A stretch of DNA of 64,000 nucleotides from Stutzerimonas stutzeri (GCF_024448985.1 NZ_JAMOII010000008.1:1-64000), one strand, 5' to 3'. Shown: positions 9,590 to 23,965, counted from the first letter of the stretch. Made by a program: numbers and translations. Notes: a model not told the origin generated them from the sequence alone.

Positions 9590-10282
9590 TCACGATTGCC
9601 AGCGCTGCTGCAGCCATTGCAGATCTTCTGGACGCGTGATCTTTAAATTATCTGAGCGCCCTTCTATCAGCCGCGGACTGAATCCCGCCCATTCCAGCGC
9701 GGACGCTTCATCAGTAACGGCTGCACCAGCTTCGAGCGCGTTGGTAAGCGCATCGCGTAACGCCCCGAGGCGAAACATTTGCGGTGTGAAAGCCTGCCAT
9801 ATCACGCTACGGTCGATGGTTTCCACGACTCGTCCGTCGGCACCTGCTCGTTTCAAAGTGTCACGAGCCGGTACGGCGAGTAGCCCGCCGACTGGATCGT
9901 CGCCCAGTTCGGCCAGCAGTTTGTCGAGATCCTGACGCGAGAGATTGGGCCGAGCGGCATCATGCACCAGCACCCAGTCGCCGTCTCGTGCGCCTAGCTC
10001 GGACAGACGATGTAGCCCGGCCAGTACCGAGTCTGCACGTTCGGCGCCGCCGTCAGCGCGTTGAATGCGAGGGTCCTTGGCGCAGTCCAGACTCGCCCAG
10101 TACGGATCATCGGCGGCCAAGCCGACGACCAACCCAAGCAAACCGGGATGGTTGAGAAAACAGCTGAGCGTATGTTCGATGACGCTCTTGCCGGCCAAGG
10201 GCAGGTATTGCTTAGGCCGATCGGCGCGCATGCGGCTACCGACACCGGCAGCCGGTATCACGGTCCAGAACTCCGGGAACAT
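9590..10282 (-). CDS. ispD: 2-C-methyl-D-erythritol 4-phosphate cytidylyltransferase
   Basis: Third MEP-pathway step, transferring CMP to methylerythritol phosphate. The 230-residue protein has the nucleotide-binding start PAAGVGSRMRADRPKQYLPL and the VHDAARP motif near residue 107. It follows ftsB by 8 bases on the minus strand, the usual ftsB-ispD pairing, but its customary downstream neighbour ispF is more than 6 kb away beyond the formaldehyde and hibernation genes. Confidence 0.96.
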   Translation of the reverse strand: MFPEFWTVIPAAGVGSRMRADRPKQYLPLAGKSVIEHTLSCFLNHPGLLGLVVGLAADDPYWASLDCAKDPRIQRADGGAERADSVLAGLHRLSELGARDGDWVLVHDAARPNLSRQDLDKLLAELGDDPVGGLLAVPARDTLKRAGADGRVVETIDRSVIWQAFTPQMFRLGALRDALTNALEAGAAVTDEASALEWAGFSPRLIEGRSDNLKITRPEDLQWLQQRWQS

Positions 10283-10290
10283 GGCCGTCC

Positions 10291-10569
10291 TTACTCTGTG
10301 AGCTGGAATAGCGTCTCGCCTTCCTTGACCATCCCAAGCTCCTGACGAGCACGTTCTTCGACGGTTTCCATGCCCTGCTTGAGCTCCATCACCTCAGCCT
10401 CGAGGATGCGATTGCGCTCGAGCAAACGCTGGTTCTCGCCTTGCTGTTCAGCGATCTGCTTGTTCAGCCCGCTGACCTGAGCAAGGCTCCCCTCGCCCAC
10501 CCACAGACGGTACTGAAGACCACCCAACAACAGGATCAGAACGACGAACAACCAGTAGGGGCTACGCAT
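10291..10569 (-). CDS. ftsB: cell division protein FtsB
   Basis: Small bitopic divisome protein that forms the FtsQLB complex at the septum. From the chosen ATG (10569) the protein is 92 residues: a short cytoplasmic tail, a membrane segment WLFVVLILLLGGLQYRLWV at about residues 5-23, and a periplasmic coiled coil rich in Q, E and R (about 30-70). Longer in-frame starts at 10578 and 10632 exist, but the membrane segment sits at the very start in known pseudomonad FtsB. None of the three has a good ribosome site. Lies between eno and ispD. Confidence 0.93.
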   Translation of the reverse strand: MRSPYWLFVVLILLLGGLQYRLWVGEGSLAQVSGLNKQIAEQQGENQRLLERNRILEAEVMELKQGMETVEERARQELGMVKEGETLFQLTE

Positions 10570-10698
10570 GGACGGCATGGAACGGCTTCGGTTGGTTTCA
10601 GATGACGTGATATATGCAGCGGTCAGCGACATGGCCTGGCTTCCTTTGCTGGCGGGCGCATCGCCTCATTTCGACGGCGACCTTATCAGTGCTGAACG

Positions 10699-10707
10699 TT
10701 ATCCACA
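10699..10707. promoter_or_regulatory. consensus DnaA box (TTATCCACA) between eno and ftsB
   Basis: A perfect match to the strong DnaA binding 9-mer lies in the 180-base space between eno and ftsB, next to the eno terminator. One exact match is expected by chance about once in 130 kb counting both strands, so this may be coincidental. Confidence 0.35.
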
Positions 10708-10737
10708 AAAAAGGGCGACTAACGCCGCCCCTTTCTA
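10706..10737 (-). terminator. rho-independent terminator after eno
   Basis: On the minus strand AAAGGGGCG pairs with CGCCCTTTTTT around a short loop (one bulged base), ending in six T residues, 13 bases past the eno stop. It would separate eno from ftsB-ispD. Confidence 0.75.
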
Positions 10738-10749
10738 GCATGCGAAGTA

Positions 10750-14567
<3,818 letters not shown>

Positions 14568-14717
14568 TTAAGCGGCCGGCGCCGCCGGGGGAAAGCGAAG
14601 GTGCCATTGCGCATCGAGCGGCAATAGCGCAACTGCCACGGATTCGAAGAAACCGCAGAAGCTGTATTGAGACGGGAGCGTAGTCTACTGGAAAGACCCC
14701 ATCAGCTCAAACACGCA

Positions 14718-16001
14718 TCATGCCGGCGGCGTCCAGACGAGTGACACCGGGGCGACATCGAATTGGGGCAGATTCGCGATTGCAATCAACTCGCCATCGA
14801 GATAGAGCAGCGGCAGGCGTGAACGGACGAATCCCGGCACCTGGGCTTCGTTGAGCAGGCGCTTCAGATCGCGTCTGCCACGTCCGGGTACTGTCATGCT
14901 CTCGCCGCCTTGCCGATAACGAATCTCGAACGCGCCCTGCATCGCTCCTTCGAGGCTCACCGCGCCGTTACCGGCCAATGCCAGCGTGGTGACCCTTCGC
15001 TCCAAGGGAAACGCACCTGCGACCGCTTCGAGCCAGGGCCCGTAAAGCCACCATAGCCGACGTCCGGCACGATGAAGCTCGCCGCCCTCCAAACGCCAGC
15101 GGGGCGTGGCATCCACAGCGGCATCGCGCAGCGCCTCCCAGCCGGCCCAGTGGTCGGTATCCGGCAACAGCGTGAAATCAGCCAGCCAGTGGCGTAGCGC
15201 ATTGCGCTGTCTAGCCGAACTCAGTGAGCGCAGTACGGATAAGTCCAAGCTCCGCAGGGGAAGCCATGGCCAGTCATCTGGCGCTCGAGCCGCCAGTAGA
15301 TCCATCTCGGCGAGCTCATCGAGCAGCGACTGCGCTTCGGCCAGGTGCGCAGCGGTTCGAGCCATGCTAGACGGCGCGCGCGGCCAGCGCTGCTTCAGCA
15401 CCGGCATCACTTGGCGGCGAAGGTAGTTGCGCGAATGCACAAGGCTTGCGTTTGAGGGATCTTCGATCCACTCCAACTCTTGCGCGCGAGCGTAGGATTC
15501 CAAATCGGCCCGATCGATAGCGAGTAACGGCCGCACCAGCTTGCCTTGCCCTAGCGCGCGACTGATAGGCATCGCTCCGAGGCCGCGCACGCCGGCACCA
15601 CGCAACATACGAAACAGCAGTGTTTCGGCTTGGTCATCTTGGTGCTGAGCCATGAGCAGCACCTCACCCTCGCCAAGTTTGTCGGCGAAAGCCTTGTAGC
15701 GAGCCACTCGGGCGGCGCGCTCGATACTCGCGCCTGCCGCCACTTGCACCGGCACGACTTCAAGCGGAACACCCAAGCCATCGCAGATCTTCGCGCAGCG
15801 TGCAGGCCAGCTATCGGCGACCGCCTGCAAGCCATGATGAACATGAACGGCACTGAGCGGCGGCAACCGATGCTGCTGTCGCAGACGGACCAATGCAGTG
15901 AGCAGCACGGTCGAATCCAGCCCTCCGGAAAAAGCAACACGCCACGCCGGTGCATCGAGCCAGGGTTTCAGCGAGCAAAGGAGATGGGATTCAAGTGTCA
16001 T
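14718..16001 (-). CDS. tilS: tRNA(Ile)-lysidine synthetase
   Basis: Modifies C34 of the minor tRNA-Ile to lysidine, switching it to read AUA. The product is 427 residues from the chosen ATG, with the N-type ATP pyrophosphatase P-loop SGGLDST near residue 25, HHGLQ, and the C-terminal TilS domain with RYRQGGE and RRDLKRLLNE. The ATG at 16001 (MTLESHLL) is preferred over one ten codons earlier because homologues start there. Located between accA and pyrG on the same strand. Confidence 0.95.
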   Translation of the reverse strand: MTLESHLLCSLKPWLDAPAWRVAFSGGLDSTVLLTALVRLRQQHRLPPLSAVHVHHGLQAVADSWPARCAKICDGLGVPLEVVPVQVAAGASIERAARVARYKAFADKLGEGEVLLMAQHQDDQAETLLFRMLRGAGVRGLGAMPISRALGQGKLVRPLLAIDRADLESYARAQELEWIEDPSNASLVHSRNYLRRQVMPVLKQRWPRAPSSMARTAAHLAEAQSLLDELAEMDLLAARAPDDWPWLPLRSLDLSVLRSLSSARQRNALRHWLADFTLLPDTDHWAGWEALRDAAVDATPRWRLEGGELHRAGRRLWWLYGPWLEAVAGAFPLERRVTTLALAGNGAVSLEGAMQGAFEIRYRQGGESMTVPGRGRRDLKRLLNEAQVPGFVRSRLPLLYLDGELIAIANLPQFDVAPVSLVWTPPA

Positions 16002-16079
16002 GCGCCTGCGCTCGGAAAGGCGAAACGCCAAGGATCGGGCTGAAACGCTATTGATAACGCAGCCTGACCCGCACAGAGA

Positions 16080-16103
16080 AACGGCGAGCTTATGCCCGCC
16101 GTT
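16080..16103 (-). terminator. hairpin downstream of accA
   Basis: AACGGCG and CGCCGTT pair over a ten-base loop 18 bases past the accA stop; the minus-strand side continues TTTCTCT, a weak T tract. Probable terminator or 3'-end stabiliser. Confidence 0.55.
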
Positions 16104-16120
16104 ATGTCAGACCGTCACGC

Positions 16121-17071
16121 TCAAGCGATGCCGTAGCTCATTAGACGATCATAGCGACGGGCCAGCAGCGCGTCGGTATCGAGGCTCTTGAGCATATCAA
16201 GCTGCGAGGTCAGCTCGTCACGCAACGAGGCGGCCGTCACCGCAGGATTCCGATGCGCGCCACCCAACGGCTCAGGAATGATCTTGTCGACGATGCCCAG
16301 ATCTTTCAAACGCTCAGCGGTAACGCCCATGGCCTCGGCTGCTTCCGGCGCCTTTTCGGCGGTACGCCAGAGAATCGAGGCACAGCCCTCCGGAGAAATG
16401 ACCGCATAGGTGGAGTACTGAAGCATGTTCAACTGATCGCAGACACCAATGGCCAGCGCACCACCGGAACCGCCTTCACCGATGACGGTGGCGATGATCG
16501 GGGTCTTCAAACGAGACATCACGCGAAGGTTCCAGGCAATCGCCTCACTCTGATTGCGCTCTTCGGCATCGATGCCCGGATAGGCGCCAGGCGTATCTAT
16601 GAAGGTCAGGATCGGCATCTTGAAACGCTCGGCCATTTCCATCAGACGGCAGGCCTTGCGGTAGCCTTCAGGACGCGGCATGCCGAAGTTGCGGCGCACC
16701 TTTTCGCGGACTTCGCGGCCCTTCTGATGCCCGATGATCATCACAGGCTCACCGTTAAGGCGAGCCGTACCGCCAACAATCGCGGCGTCATCAGAGAAAT
16801 GCCGGTCGCCGTGCAGTTCTTCGAACTCGGTGAACAGATGTTTGACGTAATCGAGGGTATAGGGGCGCTGCGGGTGACGAGCCAGACGAGCGATCTGCCA
16901 GCTGGTGAGATTGCCGAAAATGCTCTCAGTGAGCGACTCGCTCTTGTCCTGCAGTCTGGCAATCTCATCGCCAATATTCAGCGAGTTGTCGTTACCAACC
17001 AAGCGCAACTCTTCGATCTTGGCTTGCAGGTCGGCGATCGGCTGTTCGAAATCGAGAAAATTCGGGTTCAT
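16121..17071 (-). CDS. accA: acetyl-CoA carboxylase carboxyltransferase subunit alpha
   Basis: Alpha half of the carboxyltransferase that, with AccD, moves CO2 from biotin to acetyl-CoA, the committed step of fatty acid synthesis. From ATG 17071 it is 316 residues starting [19 protein letters not shown], with the CoA-binding core [26 protein letters not shown] and [12 protein letters not shown]. An ATG two codons earlier is also possible; neither has a strong ribosome site. It follows dnaE by 188 bases. Confidence 0.97.
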   Translation of the reverse strand: MNPNFLDFEQPIADLQAKIEELRLVGNDNSLNIGDEIARLQDKSESLTESIFGNLTSWQIARLARHPQRPYTLDYVKHLFTEFEELHGDRHFSDDAAIVGGTARLNGEPVMIIGHQKGREVREKVRRNFGMPRPEGYRKACRLMEMAERFKMPILTFIDTPGAYPGIDAEERNQSEAIAWNLRVMSRLKTPIIATVIGEGGSGGALAIGVCDQLNMLQYSTYAVISPEGCASILWRTAEKAPEAAEAMGVTAERLKDLGIVDKIIPEPLGGAHRNPAVTAASLRDELTSQLDMLKSLDTDALLARRYDRLMSYGIA

Positions 17072-17157
17072 AGTCATCCGTCATGCGTCGACGGCCAGGC
17101 GGCCGGGAAGCTGTTCCGTTTTTTGCGCCCTACCTTACGGGACGGACGCATTCAGGT

Positions 17158-17174
17158 CGAACAAAAAATGTTCG
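17158..17174. other. short A-rich dyad in the dnaE-accA spacer
   Basis: CGAACA and TGTTCG flank AAAAA in the 188-base space between dnaE and accA, about 90 bases upstream of accA. It could be part of an accA promoter or operator; nothing else recognisable lies in this spacer. Confidence 0.3.
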
Positions 17175-17259
17175 CAATTTTGACCGATTCAGGATCGGAT
17201 CGTATCGGCGGTCATCCGGACCGGCTACCAGCATTGGCACGCCAATCCGTTACGTCCCG

Positions 17260-20200
17260 CTATCGGTATTGCAAAAAGACGTTGTCGCGCCCGAACTGGT
17301 CACGCAATGCCTGAATCAAGTTGTCTGCTGGGTCGATCCGCCAGCTCTCGCCGAACTGCAACAACGCTCGTGCGTCGCTTCCGGTGTACTCCATTGTGAT
17401 CGGGCAGGCGCCGCGGTGACGTCCGCAGACATCAGCCAGCCAGCGCACCCGATCGCCTTTCAGCGCATCGCCAGCGACCTTGACACGCAAGCTCTCAGCC
17501 AGCCCGGTACGAGCCTCTTCAAGACTCATGACTCGCTTGGCGCGCAGACGCAAACCGCCGGAAAATTCATCGTTACTGACCTCGCCCTCAACTACTACCA
17601 GGGCGTCAGTCTGCAGCAGCGCCTGGGCGCTGTTGAAAGCTTCGGCGAACAGCGAGGCCTCGATCCGCCCCGAACGATCATCGAGGGTAATGAAGCCCAT
17701 CTTGTCGCCCTTCTTGTTCTTCATTACCCGCAGGTTGACGATCAAGCCGGCAATAGTCTGCTCACCACGTGCAGGGCGCAGATCGACGATCCGCTGCCGG
17801 GCGAAGCGGCGAACTTCACCCTCGTATTCATCGATCGGATGGCCGGTCAGATACAACCCCAGCGTGTCTTTCTCGCCCTTCAGACGTTCTTTCAGCGACA
17901 GTTCGCGCGCATTGCGATGGTTGGCATAGACATCGGCCTCAGGCTCGGCAAACAGGCCGCCGAAAAGATCCATGTGGCCACTCTCCGCGCTACGTGCCGT
18001 CTGCTCGGCCGCCTGAATGGCTTCTTCCATGGCCGACAGCAGCACCGCACGGTTGCGGTCGATATTGGCTTGATATGCCTTGGGCTCGTCTGAGAAATAA
18101 GGACCGAGGCGATCCAGCGCGCCACCCCGAATCAGCGCTTCCAGGGTGCGCTTGTTGATTCGCTTGAGGTCGACGCGACTGCAGAAATCGAACAGATCCT
18201 TGAACGGACCGCCCTCGTTGCGGCATTCGCAAATTGCTTCTACCGGACCTTCGCCGACACCCTTGATCGCACCAAGACCGTAGATGATCCGTCCATCGTC
18301 GCTGACCGTGAACTTGAACTCGGAATTGTTCACGTCCGGCGCATCGATGCGCAGCTTCATGCTGCGACATTCTTCGATCAGCGTGACCACCTTGTCGGTG
18401 TTGTGCATATCCGCCGACAGAACCGCAGCCATGAACGGCGACGGGTGGTGCGCCTTGAGCCAAGCGGTTTGGTACGAAACCAGACCGTAAGCAGCCGAGT
18501 GCGACTTATTGAAGCCGTAGCCCGCGAACTTTTCCACCAGATCGAAGATGTTGCCCGCCAGATCGGCATCAATGCCGTTGTTGGCACACCCCTCGATGAA
18601 GCCGCCGCGCTGCTTGGCCATCTCCTCGGGTTTCTTCTTACCCATGGCACGGCGCAGCATGTCCGCCTGGCCGAGTGTGTAGCCGCCCATCACCTGAGCG
18701 ATCTGCATCACCTGCTCCTGGTACAGGATGATGCCGTAGGTAGGCGCCAGCACCGGCTTGAGACCTTCGTACTGGTAATCCGAGTGCGGGTAGGAAATCT
18801 CCGCACGGCCGTGCTTACGGTTGATGAAGTCGTCGACCATGCCCGACTGCAGCGGCCCCGGACGGAACAGCGCCACCAGAGCGATCAGGTCTTCCAGGCA
18901 GTCCGGCTTGAGCTTCTTGATCAGCTCCTTCATGCCGCGTGATTCGAGCTGGAACACCGCGGTGGTCTCGGCCTTCTGCAGCAGCGAGAAGGTCGGCTTG
19001 TCGTCCAGCGGGATGAAGTCGATGTTCAGCGGTTCAAGGCCTTTCTTCGCCTGCTCGCGGTTGATCGTCTCCATGGCCCATTTGATGATGGTCAGGGTGC
19101 GCAAGCCGAGGAAGTCGAACTTGACCAGCCCGGCTTGTTCGACGTCATCCTTGTCGAACTGGGTAACCAGGCTGCCGCCCTCGTCATCGCAAGCAATAGG
19201 CGCGAAATCCGTGAGTTTGGTCGGCGCTATCACCACCCCGCCCGCGTGCTTTCCCGTGCCGCGCGTGATGCCTTCGAGCTTGAGCGCCATGTCCCAGATC
19301 TCTCGGGCGTCCTCATCGACGGCAAGAAAATCACGGAGCGGCTCTTCCATCTCGTAGGCTTTTTCCAGCGTCATGCCGACTTCGAAGGGAATCATCTTCG
19401 ACAATCGGTCCGCCAGGCCGTAGGACTTGCCTTGGACTCGCGCAACATCACGCACCACCGCCTTCGCGGCCATGGTGCCAAAGGTGATGATCTGGCTGAC
19501 CGCGTTGCGGCCGTACTTTTCCGCCACGTAGTCGATGACCCGGTCACGGCCGTCCATGCAGAAATCGACGTCGAAGTCGGGCATGGAAATCCGCTCGGGG
19601 TTGAGGAAGCGTTCGAACAGTAGGTCGTAGGCCAGTGGGTCGAGGTCGGTAATCTTCTGCACGTAAGCAACCAGCGAACCCGCGCCCGACCCACGTCCGG
19701 GCCCCACCGGGACGCCGTTGTTCTTGGCCCACTGGATGAAGTCCATCACGATCAGGAAGTAACCCGGAAAGCCCATCTGGATGATGATGTCGAGTTCGAA
19801 ATTCAGCCGATCTACATAGACCTGCTTCTTCGCCTCGTAGTCAGGCGTGTCCTTGGGCAGCAGCACCTCAAGACGTTCTTCCAGCCCTTCGAACGAGACC
19901 TTGCGGAAATACTCGTCCATGGTCATGCCATCCGGCACGGGGAAGTCCGGCAGGAAATAGGTGCCCAGCTGTACTTCGATGTTGCAGCGTCTGGCGATCT
20001 CGACCGTGTTTTCCAACGCCTCGGGCAGATCACTGAACAGTTCCCACATTTCCTCGGGCGTTTTCAGGTACTGCTGATCGGAATAATTTCGCGGCCGCCG
20101 TGAATCATCCAGGATGCGGCTCTCGCCGATACAGACACGGGTTTCGTGGGCTTCGAAATCTTCCTGTTTGAGAAAACGCACGTCGTTGGTAGCCACCAGC

Positions 20201-20781
20201 GGAACGTCACAACGCTGAGCCAGAGCGACCGCCGCGTGCAGATGCTCCTCATCATTGACGCGACTGGTGCGCTGCACCTCGAGATAGAAGCGCTGAGGGA
20301 AAACCGTTTGCCACTCGGTCAGCAATGCCTCGGCTGTCGCCTCCTCGCCTGCGAGCAGGGCGTGACCGATCTCCCCTTCCTTGGCGCCGGAGAGCGCGAT
20401 CAATCCTTCGGCTGCGGCCTTTACCCAATCGCGCTCGATGATGATCTGATCGTTGCGCTGCCCCTCGGTCCAGCCGCGCGATACCAACTCGGTGAGGTTC
20501 CGATAACCTTTGCCGTTCATCGCCAGCAACGTCAGCCGACTGAGCGGGCCGTCTTCGTCGCGACCGGCAAGCCAGATATCGGCACCACAGATCGGCTTGA
20601 TCCCGGCTCCTTGCGCAGCTTTGTAGAACTTGACCAGCGAGCACATGTTGCTCTGATCGGTGACGGCCACCGCCGGCATGCCCGCGCCAGCAACCGACTT
20701 GACCAGCGGTTTGACCCGCACCAGACCATCGACCAGAGAATATTCGGTGTGCAGACGGAGATGGACGAAGGAGACGGGCAT
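17260..20781 (-). CDS. dnaE: DNA polymerase III subunit alpha
   Basis: Catalytic subunit of the replicative polymerase. From the chosen ATG (20781) it has 1173 residues: PHP domain at the N terminus (FVHLRLHTEYSLVDG), palm with GPGRGSGAGS at 361-370 and catalytic aspartates D402 and D404 in PDFDVDF, then fingers with FNKSHSAAYG, tandem HhH, OB fold and C-terminal tail. An in-frame start 12 codons earlier was rejected because homologues begin at MPVSFVHLR and a CAAGG site fits the later ATG. Follows rnhB, as in most gammaproteobacteria. Confidence 0.97.
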   Translation of the reverse strand: MPVSFVHLRLHTEYSLVDGLVRVKPLVKSVAGAGMPAVAVTDQSNMCSLVKFYKAAQGAGIKPICGADIWLAGRDEDGPLSRLTLLAMNGKGYRNLTELVSRGWTEGQRNDQIIIERDWVKAAAEGLIALSGAKEGEIGHALLAGEEATAEALLTEWQTVFPQRFYLEVQRTSRVNDEEHLHAAVALAQRCDVPLVATNDVRFLKQEDFEAHETRVCIGESRILDDSRRPRNYSDQQYLKTPEEMWELFSDLPEALENTVEIARRCNIEVQLGTYFLPDFPVPDGMTMDEYFRKVSFEGLEERLEVLLPKDTPDYEAKKQVYVDRLNFELDIIIQMGFPGYFLIVMDFIQWAKNNGVPVGPGRGSGAGSLVAYVQKITDLDPLAYDLLFERFLNPERISMPDFDVDFCMDGRDRVIDYVAEKYGRNAVSQIITFGTMAAKAVVRDVARVQGKSYGLADRLSKMIPFEVGMTLEKAYEMEEPLRDFLAVDEDAREIWDMALKLEGITRGTGKHAGGVVIAPTKLTDFAPIACDDEGGSLVTQFDKDDVEQAGLVKFDFLGLRTLTIIKWAMETINREQAKKGLEPLNIDFIPLDDKPTFSLLQKAETTAVFQLESRGMKELIKKLKPDCLEDLIALVALFRPGPLQSGMVDDFINRKHGRAEISYPHSDYQYEGLKPVLAPTYGIILYQEQVMQIAQVMGGYTLGQADMLRRAMGKKKPEEMAKQRGGFIEGCANNGIDADLAGNIFDLVEKFAGYGFNKSHSAAYGLVSYQTAWLKAHHPSPFMAAVLSADMHNTDKVVTLIEECRSMKLRIDAPDVNNSEFKFTVSDDGRIIYGLGAIKGVGEGPVEAICECRNEGGPFKDLFDFCSRVDLKRINKRTLEALIRGGALDRLGPYFSDEPKAYQANIDRNRAVLLSAMEEAIQAAEQTARSAESGHMDLFGGLFAEPEADVYANHRNARELSLKERLKGEKDTLGLYLTGHPIDEYEGEVRRFARQRIVDLRPARGEQTIAGLIVNLRVMKNKKGDKMGFITLDDRSGRIEASLFAEAFNSAQALLQTDALVVVEGEVSNDEFSGGLRLRAKRVMSLEEARTGLAESLRVKVAGDALKGDRVRWLADVCGRHRGACPITMEYTGSDARALLQFGESWRIDPADNLIQALRDQFGRDNVFLQYR

Positions 20782-20880
20782 GAAAGAACCTTGAACTGGT
20801 GAAACGACAGGCCGCAAATTGTACCGGAAAGCCTGAACGATGAAGGCGACGGGTGATCACCAGTCGCGAAACGCGCCGGC

Positions 20881-21522
20881 TCAGACCGGTAAGGCAACCA
20901 TGATGCTGACAGACTCTGCGAGGGCGGTCTGCTCCAGCAGATTGCGTACCGGTGCAAACGATCGCCGATGGATGACTGACGGGCCGAGCCGCTGCAGTGC
21001 TTCCAAATGATGCGGCGTCGGGTACCCCTTGTGAGCCGACAGGCCGTAGCCCGGATAGCATAGATCCAGCGCACACATCTCCCGGTCACGGCTGACTTTC
21101 GCCAGGATCGAGGCAGCCGCGATGGCAGGCACCTGAGCGTCGCCTTGGATCACCGGAGCACTGGGCACTGCAAGCTGCGGGCATCGGTTACCGTCGATAA
21201 GGGCCAATCGGGGCGTCACACTCAGCCCTTCGACCGCTCGCTGCATCGCCAGCATGGTGGCGTGCAGGATGTTCAACTGGTCGATCTCGTGTACCTCGGC
21301 GCGGGCAATGCACCAGGCGAGCGCCTTCGCACAAATCTCGTCGAACAGCGCCTCTCGCCTTGCTTCGGTGAGCTTCTTCGAGTCATTGAGACCCTCGATC
21401 GGCCGCGCGGGATCGAGAATCACCGCAGCCGTCACGACAGGTCCGCACAGGGGGCCACGGCCGACCTCGTCGACGCCAGCGACCAGCTCTTCGACGAGGT
21501 TGAAATCGAGACCGATCTGCAT
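20881..21522 (-). CDS. rnhB: ribonuclease HII
   Basis: Cleaves RNA in RNA-DNA hybrids and removes single misincorporated ribonucleotides. The 213-residue protein has the catalytic [16 protein letters not shown] near residue 19, [13 protein letters not shown] and the [14 protein letters not shown] motif. The ATG at 21522 overlaps the lpxB stop by one base (TGATG). Last gene of the lpx run before dnaE. Confidence 0.96.
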   Translation of the reverse strand: MQIGLDFNLVEELVAGVDEVGRGPLCGPVVTAAVILDPARPIEGLNDSKKLTEARREALFDEICAKALAWCIARAEVHEIDQLNILHATMLAMQRAVEGLSVTPRLALIDGNRCPQLAVPSAPVIQGDAQVPAIAAASILAKVSRDREMCALDLCYPGYGLSAHKGYPTPHHLEALQRLGPSVIHRRSFAPVRNLLEQTALAESVSIMVALPV

Positions 21523-22655
21523 CAGCTTGCCTCGACCAGTTCGAGTACCGCACTGGCAGCCTGACTCGACGCATCGCAACGCAGCGTCCGATGGATGGCG
21601 TCGAAGCCTTCGGTTTGTATATCGCCGTTGTCCAGCAGGGGCGACAGCAGTTGCGCCATGGCATCCGGAGTCGCGGCGTCCTGCAGAAGCTCTGGCACCA
21701 GCAAGCGCTGGGCAAGAAGATTGGGTAATGACACGTACGGACTTTTCACCATGCGTTTGAGGATGCGAAAGGTCAACGGCGCAACGCTATAGGCCACGAC
21801 CATGGGGCGCTTGAATAACAAGGCCTCGAGCGTCGCAGTACCAGAGGCGATCAGCACTGCATTGCACGCCGCCAACGCCTCATGGGACCGCCCATCGAGC
21901 AGCGACAGCGGTAAGTCGCGGCCAGCCAACATCTGCTCCAGCTGCGCACGTCTTTCGGGACTGGCACAGGGAACAATGAAGCGGATACCGGGGCGCATCG
22001 AACGTAGTCGGTCCGCGGCGTCGAGGAAAAGCTCGCCCAGACGACCCACTTCGCCACCCCGGCTACCCGGCATCAGCGCAACGATCATTCCTTCCTGCGG
22101 AAGGTTCAACGCAGCTCGTGCCGCGGCGCGATCGGGTTCCAGCGGAATGGTATCGGCCAAGGGATGGCCGACGAAACGCACCGCAACCTGGTGCGCGTCG
22201 TAGAACTTCGCCTCGAACGGAAAAAGGGTAAGCATCAGGTCGCAGGCGTCTCGGATCTTCATCACGCGCTTCTGCCGCCACGCCCATACCGAGGGGCTGA
22301 CGTAGTGCACAGTCTTGATACCGTTGCGCCGCAGCTTGAGGGCCAGATCCAGGTTGAAATCCGGTGCATCTATACCAATGAACACGTCGGGGCGGACTTC
22401 GAGCAGCGTTTTCAGCAAACGCTTGCGGCGTGCAAGAAGTTCGGGCAGCCGACCGAGTACCTCCACCAAGCCCATCACCGCCAGACGTTCCAGCGGGAAG
22501 TAGGATTTAAGCCCCTGCGCCTCCATGAGAGGACCGCCCACGCCAATGAATTCGACCTCCGGGTGCTGCGCTCTGAGCGCCTGCATCAGACCCGAACCAA
22601 GAATGTCGCCAGAGGCCTCACCGGCCACCAGCGCGACTGTCAGCGGCCTGGACAT
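21522..22655 (-). CDS. lpxB: lipid-A-disaccharide synthase
   Basis: Inner-membrane-associated GT19 glycosyltransferase that joins UDP-diacylglucosamine and lipid X to the lipid A disaccharide. The 377-residue protein starts [20 protein letters not shown] and contains [10 protein letters not shown] and [13 protein letters not shown]. The ATG at 22655 lies one base after the lpxA stop; a longer reading from 22730 overlaps lpxA and was rejected. Overlaps rnhB by one base. Confidence 0.96.
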   Translation of the reverse strand: MSRPLTVALVAGEASGDILGSGLMQALRAQHPEVEFIGVGGPLMEAQGLKSYFPLERLAVMGLVEVLGRLPELLARRKRLLKTLLEVRPDVFIGIDAPDFNLDLALKLRRNGIKTVHYVSPSVWAWRQKRVMKIRDACDLMLTLFPFEAKFYDAHQVAVRFVGHPLADTIPLEPDRAAARAALNLPQEGMIVALMPGSRGGEVGRLGELFLDAADRLRSMRPGIRFIVPCASPERRAQLEQMLAGRDLPLSLLDGRSHEALAACNAVLIASGTATLEALLFKRPMVVAYSVAPLTFRILKRMVKSPYVSLPNLLAQRLLVPELLQDAATPDAMAQLLSPLLDNGDIQTEGFDAIHRTLRCDASSQAASAVLELVEAS

Positions 22656-22656
22656 A

Positions 22657-23433
22657 TCAGCGCGTGATGCCACGTTTCGAGGCTTGCACCGAATCACGGA
22701 ACAGCGCCACTTCGGGAAACGTCTGCGCATCGGCGGCGAGCGCGGTCAACGCAGCGTCGACCGTCAGCCCTTTGCGGTAGACGACCTTGTAGGCGTTGCG
22801 CAGGGCTGTGATGGCCTCGGCACTGAAACCGCGGCGGCGCATGCCCTCGAAATTCATGCTGCGTGCCTCGGCGGGATTACCGAATACAGTGACGAACGCC
22901 GGAACGTCTTTGCCAATGGCGGTACCCATGCCCGAAAAGCTGTATGCGCCGATATGGCAATACTGATGAACCAAGGTGTATCCCGACAAAATCGCCCAAT
23001 CGCCGACATGCACATGCCCCGCCAGCGCGGTGTTGTTCACCAGGATGCAATGGTTGGCGATCACGCTGTCATGACCGATGTGCGCGTAGGCCATGATGAG
23101 GTTATGGTCCCCGATGGTGGTTTCGCTTCGATCCTGCACGGTACCGCGGTGAATGGTCACGCCTTCGCGGATCACGTTGTGGTCACCGATCACCAGACGC
23201 GTCGGCTCGCCTTTGTACTTAAGGTCGGGCGTGTCCTCGCCAATCGAAGAAAACTGAAAAATACGATTATGGCGACCGATGCGGGTCGGCCCCTTGATGA
23301 CCACATGCGACGCGATCACCGTCCCCTCGCCTATTTCGACGTCCGGGCCGATGATCGACCATGGCCCGACCTGGACGTCATCCGGCAGCCTGGCCGAAGG
23401 ATCGACGATAGCGCGAGGGTCGATCAAACTCAT
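22657..23433 (-). CDS. lpxA: UDP-N-acetylglucosamine O-acyltransferase
   Basis: First step of lipid A synthesis, adding a 3-hydroxyacyl chain to UDP-GlcNAc. The 258-residue protein begins [16 protein letters not shown] with repeated left-handed hexapeptides; the catalytic histidine lies in the [13 protein letters not shown] region. The ATG at 23433 overlaps the fabZ stop by four bases. A longer in-frame reading from 23451 adds six residues inside fabZ and was not used. Confidence 0.96.
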   Translation of the reverse strand: MSLIDPRAIVDPSARLPDDVQVGPWSIIGPDVEIGEGTVIASHVVIKGPTRIGRHNRIFQFSSIGEDTPDLKYKGEPTRLVIGDHNVIREGVTIHRGTVQDRSETTIGDHNLIMAYAHIGHDSVIANHCILVNNTALAGHVHVGDWAILSGYTLVHQYCHIGAYSFSGMGTAIGKDVPAFVTVFGNPAEARSMNFEGMRRRGFSAEAITALRNAYKVVYRKGLTVDAALTALAADAQTFPEVALFRDSVQASKRGITR

Positions 23434-23870
23434 ATCTTCTGTTCCGCGCAAATGATTTCGGCGGAGCAGACGAGCTTGCCTTCAACACTCGCGCGGCAAT
23501 CGAACTTCCAGATCCCGCGCTTGGCACTGATGAAAGACGCTTCAAGGCTCAGCTGATCGCCCGGCACGACCGGCTGGCGGAAGCGCAGCTTATCCGAGCC
23601 GACGAAATAATAAAGCGTACCGTCAGCCGGCTTGGCGCCCATCATCTTGAACCCAAGCAGTCCGGCCGCCTGCGCCATAGCTTCGATGATCAGCACGCCT
23701 GGCATGATGGGATGCTGTGGAAAATGACCATTGAAGAACGGTTCGTTGACGGAGACGTTCTTGTATGCGCGAACACGCTTGGCGTCCGTATCCAGCTCCG
23801 TCACCCGATCAACCAATAAAAAGGGGTAACGGTGAGGAAGGTATTCGCGAATCTCGTTGATATCCATCAT
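23430..23870 (-). CDS. fabZ: 3-hydroxyacyl-[acyl-carrier-protein] dehydratase FabZ
   Basis: Hot-dog fold dehydratase of fatty acid elongation, competing with LpxA/LpxD for hydroxyacyl-ACP, which explains its place in the lpx cluster. The 146-residue protein starts [21 protein letters not shown] and has the catalytic [19 protein letters not shown]. Two adjacent ATGs (23870 and 23867) are possible; a longer reading to 23924 was rejected. Overlaps lpxA by four bases; 95 bases separate it from lpxD. Confidence 0.96.
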   Translation of the reverse strand: MMDINEIREYLPHRYPFLLVDRVTELDTDAKRVRAYKNVSVNEPFFNGHFPQHPIMPGVLIIEAMAQAAGLLGFKMMGAKPADGTLYYFVGSDKLRFRQPVVPGDQLSLEASFISAKRGIWKFDCRASVEGKLVCSAEIICAEQKI

Positions 23871-23965
23871 ATGAAGAAAATGCCCGTAAGAATTATGGGA
23901 GCCAGCACGGCCAGGGTCGTGCACCCGCGGTAAAAGCCTCTAGCAGGGACGATCAGGCGATAGGG

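Noticed and set aside
10699-10707. Replication origin suggested by a DnaA box
   Set aside because: Only one box, no AT-rich unwinding region and no dnaA/dnaN or gidA neighbours.
16253-17314. 353-codon open frame opposite accA
   Set aside because: Antisense shadow running across accA and the accA-dnaE spacer; no ribosome site or family match.
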